Part shown: positions 7,945 to 15,007 of the stretch, piece by piece
Position numbering within the stretch: position 1 is the stretch's first letter
How the letters are laid out: each line of letters opens with the position of its first letter
Assembly: GCA_018816665.1 (NCBI GenBank)
Contig: JAHIVM010000184.1
Location: 1 to 22,291, forward strand
Length of the DNA: 22,291 nt
Origin: Candidatus Zixiibacteriota bacterium
Lineage (GTDB): Bacteria; Zixibacteria; MSB-5A5; GN15; FEB-12
Direction of reading: 5' to 3'
Notes under the pieces: generated by a model
What the model was told of the DNA's origin: nothing
The model's input: only the letters and a program-made list of their open reading frames with translations
Databases searched by the model: none
Made by a program: the position numbers and the translations under genes

Positions 7945-9099
7945 CTATAATCGGAAAGGATCATCGCCGTCACCCCGGCTAAACAGACTGAGCGCGACTT
8001 TGATATCAAACGGGTCCAGTGCTTTGACTAACTCGGGGGAGATTGCCAGGGTTAGATTCGACGGACCCGAGCGGAGCGCATTCTGCTCGAGCGCAATGCA
8101 ATAGTCCTGATGCGTTTGGCTCGAGATTACCAGATCAATATCGAGTTTCGCAAGGAACTTCGCCGCGGCGGCCAGAGCCGCCGAAACGTGCGGGGGCTTG
8201 ACAACCGCGTCGACTATCGACCCGATACGCATATTGCCGAACTGGGAATGCTCTTTGAGCTGCGTGCCCACACATACCGCCCAGCCAACCGGCCGATACT
8301 CGCTGGAGAACAACAGGCGGACAAATCGTTGATCGTGGTCGGGGTAAAGAACCGGCAGCGTGCGGAGATCGCGAACGCCTGCCAGATCAAACGACGGTGC
8401 GGCTTCATGCCAGAGATCGTCCGCCCAGGAGTCGAAACGGTCTACGACTTCTACAGTCATTTGACCGGCGCGTGTGTTGGCGGCCTTGAGATCGCTGTGA
8501 ACATATCGCAGGGCCAACGATCCCAAACCCGAGAAGGCCACGAGATCAAGGCCGATGCGTTTGAGTATGTTTGTCCGCAAGTAGGTAACATTGCGCAGAA
8601 ACTGCCGGGCCTTCACGATCCGAAAGTAGAAAGGCACGCGCACAACTTCCCAGCCGTGGTCAGCCAGACACCGGTGCAGTGGTTGATCCGGTCCGCCCGC
8701 ACCGAGTGCGAAGAGCAGCGGCCGCCGGTTCACGGCATCGGCGATTATGTTGTCGAGCGCACCGGGTCGGTCATCGCGGTCAGTCCACCCGACCCGACAC
8801 AATTGTCCGATTATGGTGGGTTCACCATTGAGAACAAAGGGCCGGCATCTGAGCGTGTACCCACCCTGCACTGAATCCGTGTCTTCAATTGCGAGGAAGG
8901 ATTCCTGATACAGCGTGCCATCACTCTCGCCGGGCGGCCAGTTGGAACCGGATGATGCGTCGATCAGCTGGGCGGCACCGTGCGCGGCCGGTTGCAGACT
9001 GAACGCGGCGATGCCTGCTGCGTGAGCGGGGCTGTGTTTTCGTATTTCCACTGAACTCAATCTGCAAAGAGTGTGCAACGGTCGTTTCGTGACGCGCAT
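7945..9099 (-). CDS. GNAT-like acyltransferase-fold protein of unknown substrate
   Basis: A 384-residue soluble protein. The N-terminal half has the pattern SVQGGYTLRCRPFVLNG, then RRPLLFALGAGGPDQPLHRCL and a hydrophobic VPFYFRIVKARQFLRNV, as I recall from GNAT/FemAB-like proteins often found near polysaccharide loci. The C-terminal half (about residues 215-370) could be a second GNAT-like fold. No clear acetyl-CoA P-loop (Q/RxxGxG/A) is present, so catalysis is unproven. It abuts archease exactly (stop 7945-7947, archease start 7944), so the two are co-transcribed and probably coupled. The start is uncertain: ATG 9099 lacks a ribosome-binding site, and a GTG about 16 codons downstream would also keep the conserved part. 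A role in RNA repair is only suggested by position. Confidence 0.7.
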   Translation of the reverse strand: MRVTKRPLHTLCRLSSVEIRKHSPAHAAGIAAFSLQPAAHGAAQLIDASSGSNWPPGESDGTLYQESFLAIEDTDSVQGGYTLRCRPFVLNGEPTIIGQLCRVGWTDRDDRPGALDNIIADAVNRRPLLFALGAGGPDQPLHRCLADHGWEVVRVPFYFRIVKARQFLRNVTYLRTNILKRIGLDLVAFSGLGSLALRYVHSDLKAANTRAGQMTVEVVDRFDSWADDLWHEAAPSFDLAGVRDLRTLPVLYPDHDQRFVRLLFSSEYRPVGWAVCVGTQLKEHSQFGNMRIGSIVDAVVKPPHVSAALAAAAKFLAKLDIDLVISSQTHQDYCIALEQNALRSGPSNLTLAISPELVKALDPFDIKVALSLFSRGDGDDPFRL

Positions 9100-9127
9100 C
9101 GCGCGCCGTGGTTACGTACTACCCCGG

Positions 9128-9156
9128 AATAAGCCGAACTTCGGGTGCGGTGTCAA
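9128..9156 (-). promoter_or_regulatory. Possible promoter of the GNAT-like/archease operon, with a palindrome in the spacer
   Basis: Minus-strand perfect -35 TTGACA (9151-9156), 17-base spacer, and a weak -10 CTTATT (9128-9133), with a predicted leader of about 22 bases to ATG 9099. The spacer contains the odd-centred palindrome CCGAAGTTCGG, which could be a repressor site or simply chance. Confidence 0.35.
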
Positions 9157-9332
9157 CCAGGGTTTGAGCCGTACAGAACTGGAAGTTGGCAGAGAGCCGA
9201 CCGAGCAGGATCGCCGTCGCCGGGTGGCAGGTTCGCGGGTGGGTGGCCGTCGTTGGAGCGCATCAACCACGTTGTACCGCGTGAGATACGACAATTTCGA
9301 GTATTTGGCCGGTGAACTGATGGGTGAGTAGC

Positions 9333-9370
9333 GGGGGTCGGGTTTGCGTTCACAAGCCCGACCCCCTTTT
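9333..9370 (+). terminator. Intrinsic terminator facing right with no assigned gene
   Basis: Ten perfect GC-rich pairs (GGGGGTCGGG at 9333-9342 with CCCGACCCCC at 9357-9366) are extended by a T-G and two T-A pairs, with an 8-base loop, followed by TTTT on the plus strand. On the minus strand the hairpin exits into GCTACTC with no U tract, so it is a poor terminator for the AAA+ gene. It therefore implies a plus-strand transcript entering from the left. Confidence 0.7.
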
Positions 9371-9395
9371 GCAGGGCTGTTTCGCACAGCGTGTA

Positions 9396-9902
9396 TCAGA
9401 GAACAAATCTGAAGCGATCCGACAACGTTTCGTCCAGTTTGCGACGACGGTTGGTCGTCATCAGGACCGGCCCTTCATAGTTCTCCAGTTTGTCCAGCAG
9501 GTACGTAATGTCGAGATTGGCGTACCGATCATGAGCATCGCTGGCATCCGTACGTGTGCCAAAAAGCGCATCGGCTTCGTCAAACAGCAGCACACAATCC
9601 AGCGACGCGGCATGGTCAAGCAACCGGCTGAGATGTTTCTCGGTTTCACCTATGTACTTGTTCACAACTCCGGCCAGGTCAATTCGATAGATGGGAAGCT
9701 TCATCAACTCCGCAAGCAGTCGCAGCGCCTGTGTTTTGCCGGTACCGGAAACGCCCGTGAACAGGGCCACGGCGGTGCCATCACGCTGTTCCCCGAACGC
9801 CTTCGCCAGATTCTGCACAATCTGGTTGAGTTGGCGGGTCGGCCGCGGCTCTTTGGCGGCGCCGTCAAAGGTCATCATCTCAAGATAGTCCGTCGCCTGC
9901 AT
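9396..9902 (-). CDS. Minimal AAA+ ATPase lacking the C-terminal lid subdomain
   Basis: A 168-residue protein containing one AAA+ nucleotide-binding core. Walker A is GVSGTGKT (residues 50-57), Walker B is CVLLFDEAD (Asp108, Glu109), the sensor-1 Asn is Asn151 in LMTTNRR, and a possible arginine finger is Arg163 in DRFRF. KYIGETEKHLSRLL (about 82-95) is the pore-loop and following helix typical of the classical clade. The protein stops at FVL, just where the small helical lid with sensor 2 would begin, and no frame downstream restores it. The core resembles ATPases from prophage and contractile-injection loci, though nothing of that kind lies nearby. AAGGAGG sits 9 bases before ATG 9902 and overlaps the end of the GH13 gene, 14 bases away, so the two form an operon. 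Whether it is functional or a 3'-truncated remnant is open. Confidence 0.85.
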   Translation of the reverse strand: MQATDYLEMMTFDGAAKEPRPTRQLNQIVQNLAKAFGEQRDGTAVALFTGVSGTGKTQALRLLAELMKLPIYRIDLAGVVNKYIGETEKHLSRLLDHAASLDCVLLFDEADALFGTRTDASDAHDRYANLDITYLLDKLENYEGPVLMTTNRRRKLDETLSDRFRFVL

Positions 9903-9916
9903 ACTATATGTCCTCC

Positions 9917-11662
9917 TTACTGCGTGTTTTCCGACTGCGAGAGAATGGCCATTTGATGACCCTCAAGAGGAACCCGCACATACGCTCTGCCGTACGACCC
10001 CTCAACCGTATAGGTATCACTTTCATTCATCAGATCTTTCAGTATCGTGCCCGGGGGAGACAGGTTGAAGTCGACCGTGATGGTGTCGTGGCGCGGCAGG
10101 GAACTGAGATTCATGGCTATCAGAACTTCCTGGGTGTCCAGAACGCGTGAGAATGCCAGGGTGCAGTTTCCCGTGCCGGGCCAGCCAAAAAAGTTGCCAT
10201 CGGCGGAAATCTCCCGGAAGTACTGCCGCCCGTAGCGCAGGGCCGGCCGCAACCGTCGCGCCCGCGCAACGTTGCGAATCAACTGGTAGATTTCGTGCTG
10301 CTCGTTGAAGAAGTGGACGCCGGTAGTGCCAAAAGCGCCCCACTTGCCGCCGAACATGCACTCGCGCACATGGCTGTCGTGAGTGCCGCCGCCATCGAAC
10401 CCCTGCTCGGTGCCATAGTAGATACACGGAATACCCTGTGCGCACAACAGGTAGCCGATAGCCAGCGCGGCCTGTTTCGGATACCGGCAGCCGTGCATAA
10501 AGCGACGGTAGGGACGGTACATCTGGTCATGGTTGTCGACAAAGGTCACGAAGTACTTGCCGGCTTCACCGTGATCGGCGTAACGCGTATGAAAGCGTTC
10601 GTAGCGCTCGCGCAGGACCGTGGGACTTCTGAATCCCTTGATGACATCCTCGAGATCGCGGTACAACGGAAAGTCAAGACAGGCATCCAGCGATGGAAAC
10701 CGCTCGGTGGTGCCGTCGACCCGCGCATTCCTCCCCAGGTATTCCTCAATCAGGCGATCATCGCCGACCACCTCGCCAAACATGAAGAAATTGTGTTTCC
10801 CAATGCGGCGGGCATACTCGCGGACCGCATTGCAGAAAATTGCGGTCGCACTGCTCTCCATGTGTTTGACCGTGTCGATCCGGAAGCCGTCGACATCGGC
10901 GTAGTCAATCCAGTACTTGTAGGTTTTTATCAGCGTATCGAGAACACCGGGGCGGTTGATATCGAGTTCCTTGAGACTCAGGAAGTCACCGTCAACCGCC
11001 TCCCCGCGATTGTCCCAGTTGCGGATCTGACCGCGACGTTTGTAGCAGTCCGGGTGTTGCAGTTCCACCGGCCAGACGGCATCGCCGTCCTGCATCCCCG
11101 GGGCGGGGTCGGTTTGCCGCCAGAATCCGAAATCAAACGGGGCCGACGCCTCACGCGAGAAATAGTACGGCTGATCGCCGGGGTAGGCCCAGTTGTCGGC
11201 GGTATGGTTGATGATGATATCAAGAATCACCAGCATGTTGCGGGCATGTGCTTTTTGCACCAGGTCGCGCAGGTCCTTTTTGGTGCCGAAACGCGGATCA
11301 ATCTCCAGGAAATTCTGAATGCCGTAGCCGTGATACGTGTCATCGCGCTCCTGTCTGTTTTTGAAAACCGGACTCAGCCAGATAGCGGTGGCGCCAAGAT
11401 TACGGATATAGTCAAGCCGTCGGGTGATCCCATTAAGGGTACCACCCTGGAACTTCGTGCCCTCGGATACATTTCGGGGTGCAGTCGGAGAGGCAGGATC
11501 GTAGGCAACGGGATCAGGGTCGCCGTTGTCAAAACGATCTACCAGCAGAAAATACATCACCTGGTCACGCCAGTCGAGCGGCGAGGGGTACGTTTTGCGA
11601 CGAATGCGAAACGTCAGGTTACTGACCGAGGTGGTGACCGCGGTGGGTTCGGAAACGGGCAT
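9917..11662 (-). CDS. Glycoside hydrolase family 13 alpha-glucan enzyme (alpha-amylase type)
   Basis: Retaining alpha-glucosidase/transglycosidase of 581 residues with a (beta/alpha)8 barrel. The four family regions are visible: LDIIINH (region I), DGFRIDTVKH with nucleophile Asp263 (II), MFGEVVGD with acid/base Glu297 (III), and FVDNHDQ with Asp379 (IV). The N-terminal VMYFLLVDRFDNGD is the usual first barrel strand. There is no signal peptide, so it probably acts in the cytoplasm on glycogen or imported maltodextrins; exact specificity cannot be read. ATG 11662 (MPVSEPTAV) is chosen because AGGAGG lies 6 bases upstream; a 19-residue longer frame to 11719 has none. It is followed after 14 bases by the AAA+ gene. 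Confidence 0.93.
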   Translation of the reverse strand: MPVSEPTAVTTSVSNLTFRIRRKTYPSPLDWRDQVMYFLLVDRFDNGDPDPVAYDPASPTAPRNVSEGTKFQGGTLNGITRRLDYIRNLGATAIWLSPVFKNRQERDDTYHGYGIQNFLEIDPRFGTKKDLRDLVQKAHARNMLVILDIIINHTADNWAYPGDQPYYFSREASAPFDFGFWRQTDPAPGMQDGDAVWPVELQHPDCYKRRGQIRNWDNRGEAVDGDFLSLKELDINRPGVLDTLIKTYKYWIDYADVDGFRIDTVKHMESSATAIFCNAVREYARRIGKHNFFMFGEVVGDDRLIEEYLGRNARVDGTTERFPSLDACLDFPLYRDLEDVIKGFRSPTVLRERYERFHTRYADHGEAGKYFVTFVDNHDQMYRPYRRFMHGCRYPKQAALAIGYLLCAQGIPCIYYGTEQGFDGGGTHDSHVRECMFGGKWGAFGTTGVHFFNEQHEIYQLIRNVARARRLRPALRYGRQYFREISADGNFFGWPGTGNCTLAFSRVLDTQEVLIAMNLSSLPRHDTITVDFNLSPPGTILKDLMNESDTYTVEGSYGRAYVRVPLEGHQMAILSQSENTQ

Positions 11663-11788
11663 ACCGGGCCTCCTGAGTGTGTGTCGCAGAGGGTGGCGAC
11701 AGGCCACCGCCGCGACCATCGAATGTCGATATCTTCACTACATCGTCCGGCTGTTGCGGGCCGATGCATCTTGATGTGCGAGTTGAGA

Positions 11789-11814
11789 GGTCAGTGAGCC
11801 TGACCGGTACTATA
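11789..11814 (-). promoter_or_regulatory. Possible promoter and operator region of the GH13 gene
   Basis: A minus-strand TATAGT box (11809-11814) sits inside the inverted repeat GTACT-TAT-AGTAC. Just downstream is a second inverted repeat, GGTCAG-5-CTGACC (11789-11805). No -35 box lies at normal spacing (TTGACC is 22 bases away). The nested symmetry would suit a sugar-responsive repressor, but this is weak inference. Confidence 0.25.
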
Positions 11815-11844
11815 AGTACGGGGCCGGAGCGGGAACGGTCAAGA

Positions 11845-12360
11845 TCAAACGGAGTCGCGAGCCCGAAGAAGCGTCAACCCCGAGAATAACTCGGCCACAT
11901 TCTGACGAAATTCATCCCGGTAGTTGTGTACTCCCACCAGGTAGCCGTCGCGGAGCCCTGCAATAATCCGCCCGGACTCCGGGCAGGTGAAAACAAGGGC
12001 ATACGAGTCGTCATAAGCGACGCCGTCGACACGCGCCGAACCGCCCCCGAACGCCTCGGCCGTTTCCAGCACCTGCAGATATTTCGCGCCGCCGGGGTCG
12101 GGCGTGTACCAGAGAATCAGGGTATCGCCGGAAATTCCATAGGCCGCCGACCGGAGATCGGTCAGGCCTCTCAGCTCCGGGAGACTGTCCGATGGATATG
12201 TTTGCGAACCGGATACAAGATGGTAGGTAGGGAAAATATCGAGGTCAAGCGGCGGGAGGGAGGATTGGTCCAGTCCGTCCTCTGTCCGCATATCAGACTC
12301 GCCGCATCCGGAGAGCAGCAGGCCGACCGCGATTACAATCACACGTAACGCCTTCGACAT
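11845..12360 (-). CDS. Putative lipoprotein, last gene of the exosortase operon
   Basis: A 171-residue protein with a type II signal peptide: positively charged start, hydrophobic stretch and lipobox LLSG-Cys19, followed by Gly-Glu. It should therefore be lipid-anchored in the envelope. The mature part (HLVSGSQTYPSDSLPELRGL, then GDTLILWYTPDPGGAKYLQV and later ESGRIIAGLRDGYLVGVHNY) has no family I recognise. Its start lies 6 bases from the stop of the UbiA-type gene, and its AGGTGAG ribosome-binding site overlaps that stop, which ties it to the exosortase operon. Confidence 0.8.
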   Translation of the reverse strand: MSKALRVIVIAVGLLLSGCGESDMRTEDGLDQSSLPPLDLDIFPTYHLVSGSQTYPSDSLPELRGLTDLRSAAYGISGDTLILWYTPDPGGAKYLQVLETAEAFGGGSARVDGVAYDDSYALVFTCPESGRIIAGLRDGYLVGVHNYRDEFRQNVAELFSGLTLLRARDSV

Positions 12361-12366
12361 TGTGTC

Positions 12367-13242
12367 TCACCTGAGATAGTACAAAATCACCAGGACCGTG
12401 ACTAACCATAGGATGACGGTAATGAGAATCGGACGGTCACCTATCAGCACCCGGGTGGGTGAACCACCCTGCTCCTGCTTGTGAATGAGATACAAATAGC
12501 GAAAGACACCGTACACCACGAACGGGATGGTCAGGTACAAATACTCCGTGCCCAGCCGGGAGGAGACCTCGGTCGAGAAGGTATACAGCATGTACATGAC
12601 GACGACCGCGGCGGTTGTCACGCCGATGCATTGGTCCAGCAGGTACGGAGAGTATCGGCCCAGGCTCTGTCGGTGCGCCGAGGCGTTTTCGCTCAGGCTG
12701 ACGAGTTCGTGGCGACGTTTTCCGAAGGCCAGAAACAAGGCCAGAAACAGGGTATTAATAAGCAGCCATTTGGATGCGGGCACACCGATGGCAAAGGCTC
12801 CGGCGTAGGCGCGTATCACAAAACTGATGGCCACGCTCATCGCATCCAGGATGACGATGTTTTTGAGGACCAGCGTGTACAGGAAATTCAGAAGCAGGAA
12901 GCACAGCCCGACCAGCAGGAACGAAAGGTTGAGAAACCACGCGCCGATCAGTCCGACCAGGACAAGCACCACCATCAGGCTGACCGCTGATCCGGCAGTC
13001 ACGCGCCCCGAGGCCAGCGGACGGTTCCGTTTGCGCGGGTGTTGGCGATCCGATTCACGGTCAATCAGGTCGTTGAAAATATAAACGGCCGAGGAAAACA
13101 GGCAAAACAGGCCGGCCGCCGTCAGGGCGCGGAGCAACTGACCGGTGTGCTGAGCCTCGCCGGCAAACACCAGGGCGGCCAGGACGACTCCGTTTTTCAG
13201 CCATTGTGACGGACGCACGAGTATGAATAAATCGCGGATCAT
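12367..13242 (-). CDS. UbiA-family prenyltransferase, decaprenyl-phosphate phosphoribosyltransferase-like
   Basis: Integral membrane protein of about 291 residues with many hydrophobic helices. The first Asp-rich motif reads NDLIDRESD (about residue 48) followed by RPLASGRV. The segment DAMSVAISFVIRAYAGAFAIG and the ALFLAFGKRRHELV segment are those of the subfamily that transfers phosphoribose from PRPP to polyprenyl phosphate (mycobacterial DPPR synthase type). In Actinobacteria this feeds arabinan synthesis; here the downstream epimerase pair DprE1/DprE2 is not in the window. ATG 13242 begins at a natural domain boundary (MIRDLFILVRPSQW). A TTG at 13278 would add 12 residues; neither has a clear ribosome-binding site. 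It lies 40 bases after epsI and 6 before the lipoprotein gene. Confidence 0.88.
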   Translation of the reverse strand: MIRDLFILVRPSQWLKNGVVLAALVFAGEAQHTGQLLRALTAAGLFCLFSSAVYIFNDLIDRESDRQHPRKRNRPLASGRVTAGSAVSLMVVLVLVGLIGAWFLNLSFLLVGLCFLLLNFLYTLVLKNIVILDAMSVAISFVIRAYAGAFAIGVPASKWLLINTLFLALFLAFGKRRHELVSLSENASAHRQSLGRYSPYLLDQCIGVTTAAVVVMYMLYTFSTEVSSRLGTEYLYLTIPFVVYGVFRYLYLIHKQEQGGSPTRVLIGDRPILITVILWLVTVLVILYYLR

Positions 13243-13282
13243 GGGGGAGAGTATAGGGAGCTGAACGGTCGGGCTCAAGTTT

Positions 13283-13927
13283 TTACTGTCCGAAAGGCAA
13301 CGCCCGCTGTACGTACGGATAGGCGGTTTTCAGGTAGCGGACCGCCCGCTCGGTACATTCCTCGACGGTTTCGTTGTACTTCCGGGGCAGACTCAGGCGG
13401 ATGAACGCAGCGTCCGTGGGACGGAAGAGCAAGGAGTTTTTCATCAGATCCCATTTGAGACCAAATTCCTCACGTATGACCCCGCCCCGCGTTTCGAACC
13501 AGTACAGCATGATCTGAGATTGATCCAGATCGGTGATAGTCACCCGGTTGGCATATCGGGACACGCCGCCACCGAGTTCCACCGTGTACGGTTCGAGTTT
13601 CTCTATGCGCCAGCCGCCGCCGGGCAGGCAGTTTTTGGGCGAATGAATCTGACTGCCGTATTTCTGATTGGCGAAATAGGCGACAAACAACCAGTAGGCA
13701 TTACCAAGAGAGTCATAGTAGACGCGCAGGGTGGTGGTATCCGCCTGGAGAACATCATAACTCTGCTCGGAGAAGTAGCGTTCTTCACCCACGTATCCCG
13801 GCGGGTCATAGGGTATTTGATCAAACATGGCGGGTCGATCCGGCATTTGCTCGGAGAAGCGCAGGACATTGGCCAGGGCGCCGCCAACAACGATGAGTAC
13901 GCAGGCAAGGATGACTTCTGTTTTCAT
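13283..13927 (-). CDS. EpsI-family exosortase-associated protein
   Basis: A 214-residue protein with one N-terminal membrane helix (residues 4-22) and a periplasmic domain. The motif HSPKNCLPGGGW near residue 92 is the signature of EpsI, the partner domain of exosortases in exopolysaccharide export and surface protein sorting. In many genomes EpsI is fused to the exosortase C terminus; here it is separate. ATG 13927 overlaps the exosortase stop as ATGA and has GGAAGG about 9 bases upstream, so translational coupling is likely. Its molecular role is not established for the family. Confidence 0.9.
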   Translation of the reverse strand: MKTEVILACVLIVVGGALANVLRFSEQMPDRPAMFDQIPYDPPGYVGEERYFSEQSYDVLQADTTTLRVYYDSLGNAYWLFVAYFANQKYGSQIHSPKNCLPGGGWRIEKLEPYTVELGGGVSRYANRVTITDLDQSQIMLYWFETRGGVIREEFGLKWDLMKNSLLFRPTDAAFIRLSLPRKYNETVEECTERAVRYLKTAYPYVQRALPFGQ

Positions 13928-14769
13928 CGGAACACCTTCCGAATCACCACGCCTGCGACGGCCAGACACAAGTACGACACCACAAAGACCGACAGTCCCA
14001 TAATCGTGTGCCAGGGCTCAGCCGTGATCTCCTCAACAAATGTCGAGGCCAGCAGGGCGGTGAGAAACACGCGCACGACATTAGCGAACACGGCGATGGG
14101 AATCGTGGACAGAAACAGGGTCACCTGGGCAACCGGCTTTTTCTGGGACCAGTACGAATACAGGGCGCCCAGGGCCAGCAAGGCCATCAGGGAGCGAATC
14201 CCCGAACAGGCCTCGACCACCTCCAGCGAATACCCGCCGGCGATATGAATGATATTCCCCTGCCGGACAATGCCCATGCCAATGGCGCTAAGCAGGGTGG
14301 CCGTTACTTTGGAGGCCAGCAGTTGCATGGGACCGGCCACGGCGTAGTAGATGACGTACGGTATCGGAATCATAAAACAGAGGAAGAAAAAGGCAAACCA
14401 GGTGCGCCGGGCGAACGTGTGGCCCAGCAGGTACCAGGTCAGCCCAAAAAGACTCAGGACGAAAGAAAACCGGGCCGTAAAATACTCGGCGGCACCGGTG
14501 CCCAGGACAAACAGGACCATTCCTGCCAGCAGCACCACCAGGCCCGCCCCGGCGGTCTGCGGACGCAGTTCGGCCAGTTCCTTGCGGACCGACCAGACAA
14601 GATAGCCCGATACCAGCGGTACCAAAAAGCCGTGGGTATAGTTATCATCCTGCCACCAGTCGACCACCAGGTCCATCAGGGTGGGCAGATAGACCAGCAC
14701 CAGCGCGGCAAACGGGATAAGAAGCAGGCCGGTACGAGCGTGTGTGTTGGCTGTGGATGTGTCCGTCAT
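13924..14769 (-). CDS. Exosortase (transmembrane cysteine transpeptidase-like)
   Basis: Polytopic inner-membrane protein of 281 residues with about eight hydrophobic helices. The exosortase catalytic residues are present: Cys188 in EACSGIRSL, Arg233 in NVVRVFL and His254 in PWHTIMG. The family is thought to cleave and anchor proteins bearing C-terminal PEP-CTERM-like signals in polysaccharide-producing Gram-negative bacteria. No substrate protein with such a tail is in the window, so the target is elsewhere or unusual. It is the first gene of the apparent operon running to the lipoprotein. ATG 14769 has no clear ribosome-binding site. Subtype assignment needs profile comparison. Confidence 0.95.
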   Translation of the reverse strand: MTDTSTANTHARTGLLLIPFAALVLVYLPTLMDLVVDWWQDDNYTHGFLVPLVSGYLVWSVRKELAELRPQTAGAGLVVLLAGMVLFVLGTGAAEYFTARFSFVLSLFGLTWYLLGHTFARRTWFAFFFLCFMIPIPYVIYYAVAGPMQLLASKVTATLLSAIGMGIVRQGNIIHIAGGYSLEVVEACSGIRSLMALLALGALYSYWSQKKPVAQVTLFLSTIPIAVFANVVRVFLTALLASTFVEEITAEPWHTIMGLSVFVVSYLCLAVAGVVIRKVFR

Positions 14770-14807
14770 AGGTGAAGTAATAAACTTCCCGAGGTCTGGG
14801 AACGCAA

Positions 14808-14836
14808 TCTATAAATCATTATTCGACAGATGATTA
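14808..14836 (-). promoter_or_regulatory. Weak candidate promoter of the exosortase operon
   Basis: Minus-strand TATAGA (14808-14813) with TAATCA 17 bases upstream (14831-14836), giving a leader of about 30 bases. An imperfect inverted repeat (CAGATG at 14827, CATCTG at 14852, with TTGG and ACCA nested inside) overlaps the -35 side. It is the best match in the divergent gap but poor in absolute terms. Confidence 0.25.
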
Positions 14837-15007
14837 TGTTGGCCTGACCAGCATCTGATAGGCTCCCGCAGGCGTTTGGGCGGCAGGGCCGGAATCTGTT
14901 TGCGGGGAGGCCGCCGACACCCGACGGGACCGTTCTTTGAGGTTTGATTTTGGCGCGAAATTGCTTTACTTGCAGCCATGGTACGAAAACGGCAAGAACG
15001 AAGCAAA

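Larger units (their letters stand above)
9100..9395. other. Gap holding a promoter and an orphan terminator, no confident gene
   Basis: Between the start of the GNAT-like gene and the stop of the AAA+ gene. A plus-strand open frame (GTG 9071 to TAG 9331, 86 codons) ends 2 bases before an intrinsic terminator pointing the same way. It begins antisense to the 5' end of the GNAT-like gene and lacks a ribosome-binding site. Its C-terminal part (LYRVRYDNFEYLAGELMGE) has reasonable composition, but I recognise no family. A non-coding RNA is an alternative. I do not call either as a gene. Confidence 0.4.

Noticed and set aside
9112..9387. A 91-codon minus-strand frame between the AAA+ and GNAT-like genes
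   Set aside because: It has an Arg/Pro/Ser-rich shadow composition, no ribosome-binding site and no recognisable motif, and it runs through the terminator hairpin.
9396..9440. A frameshift explaining the short AAA+ protein
   Set aside because: I read the other two frames past the stop and saw no continuation resembling an AAA+ lid, so a simple frameshift is not supported.
10295..11797. A 500-codon plus-strand open frame
   Set aside because: It is antisense to the GH13 gene, which carries all four catalytic regions. Composition is typical of a shadow.
14950..14966. A sigma54-like sequence, TTGGCGCG followed by TTGC, upstream of the lipid kinase
   Set aside because: The GG and GC doublets are 9 bases apart instead of the required 10, and sigma54 promoters do not tolerate that change.
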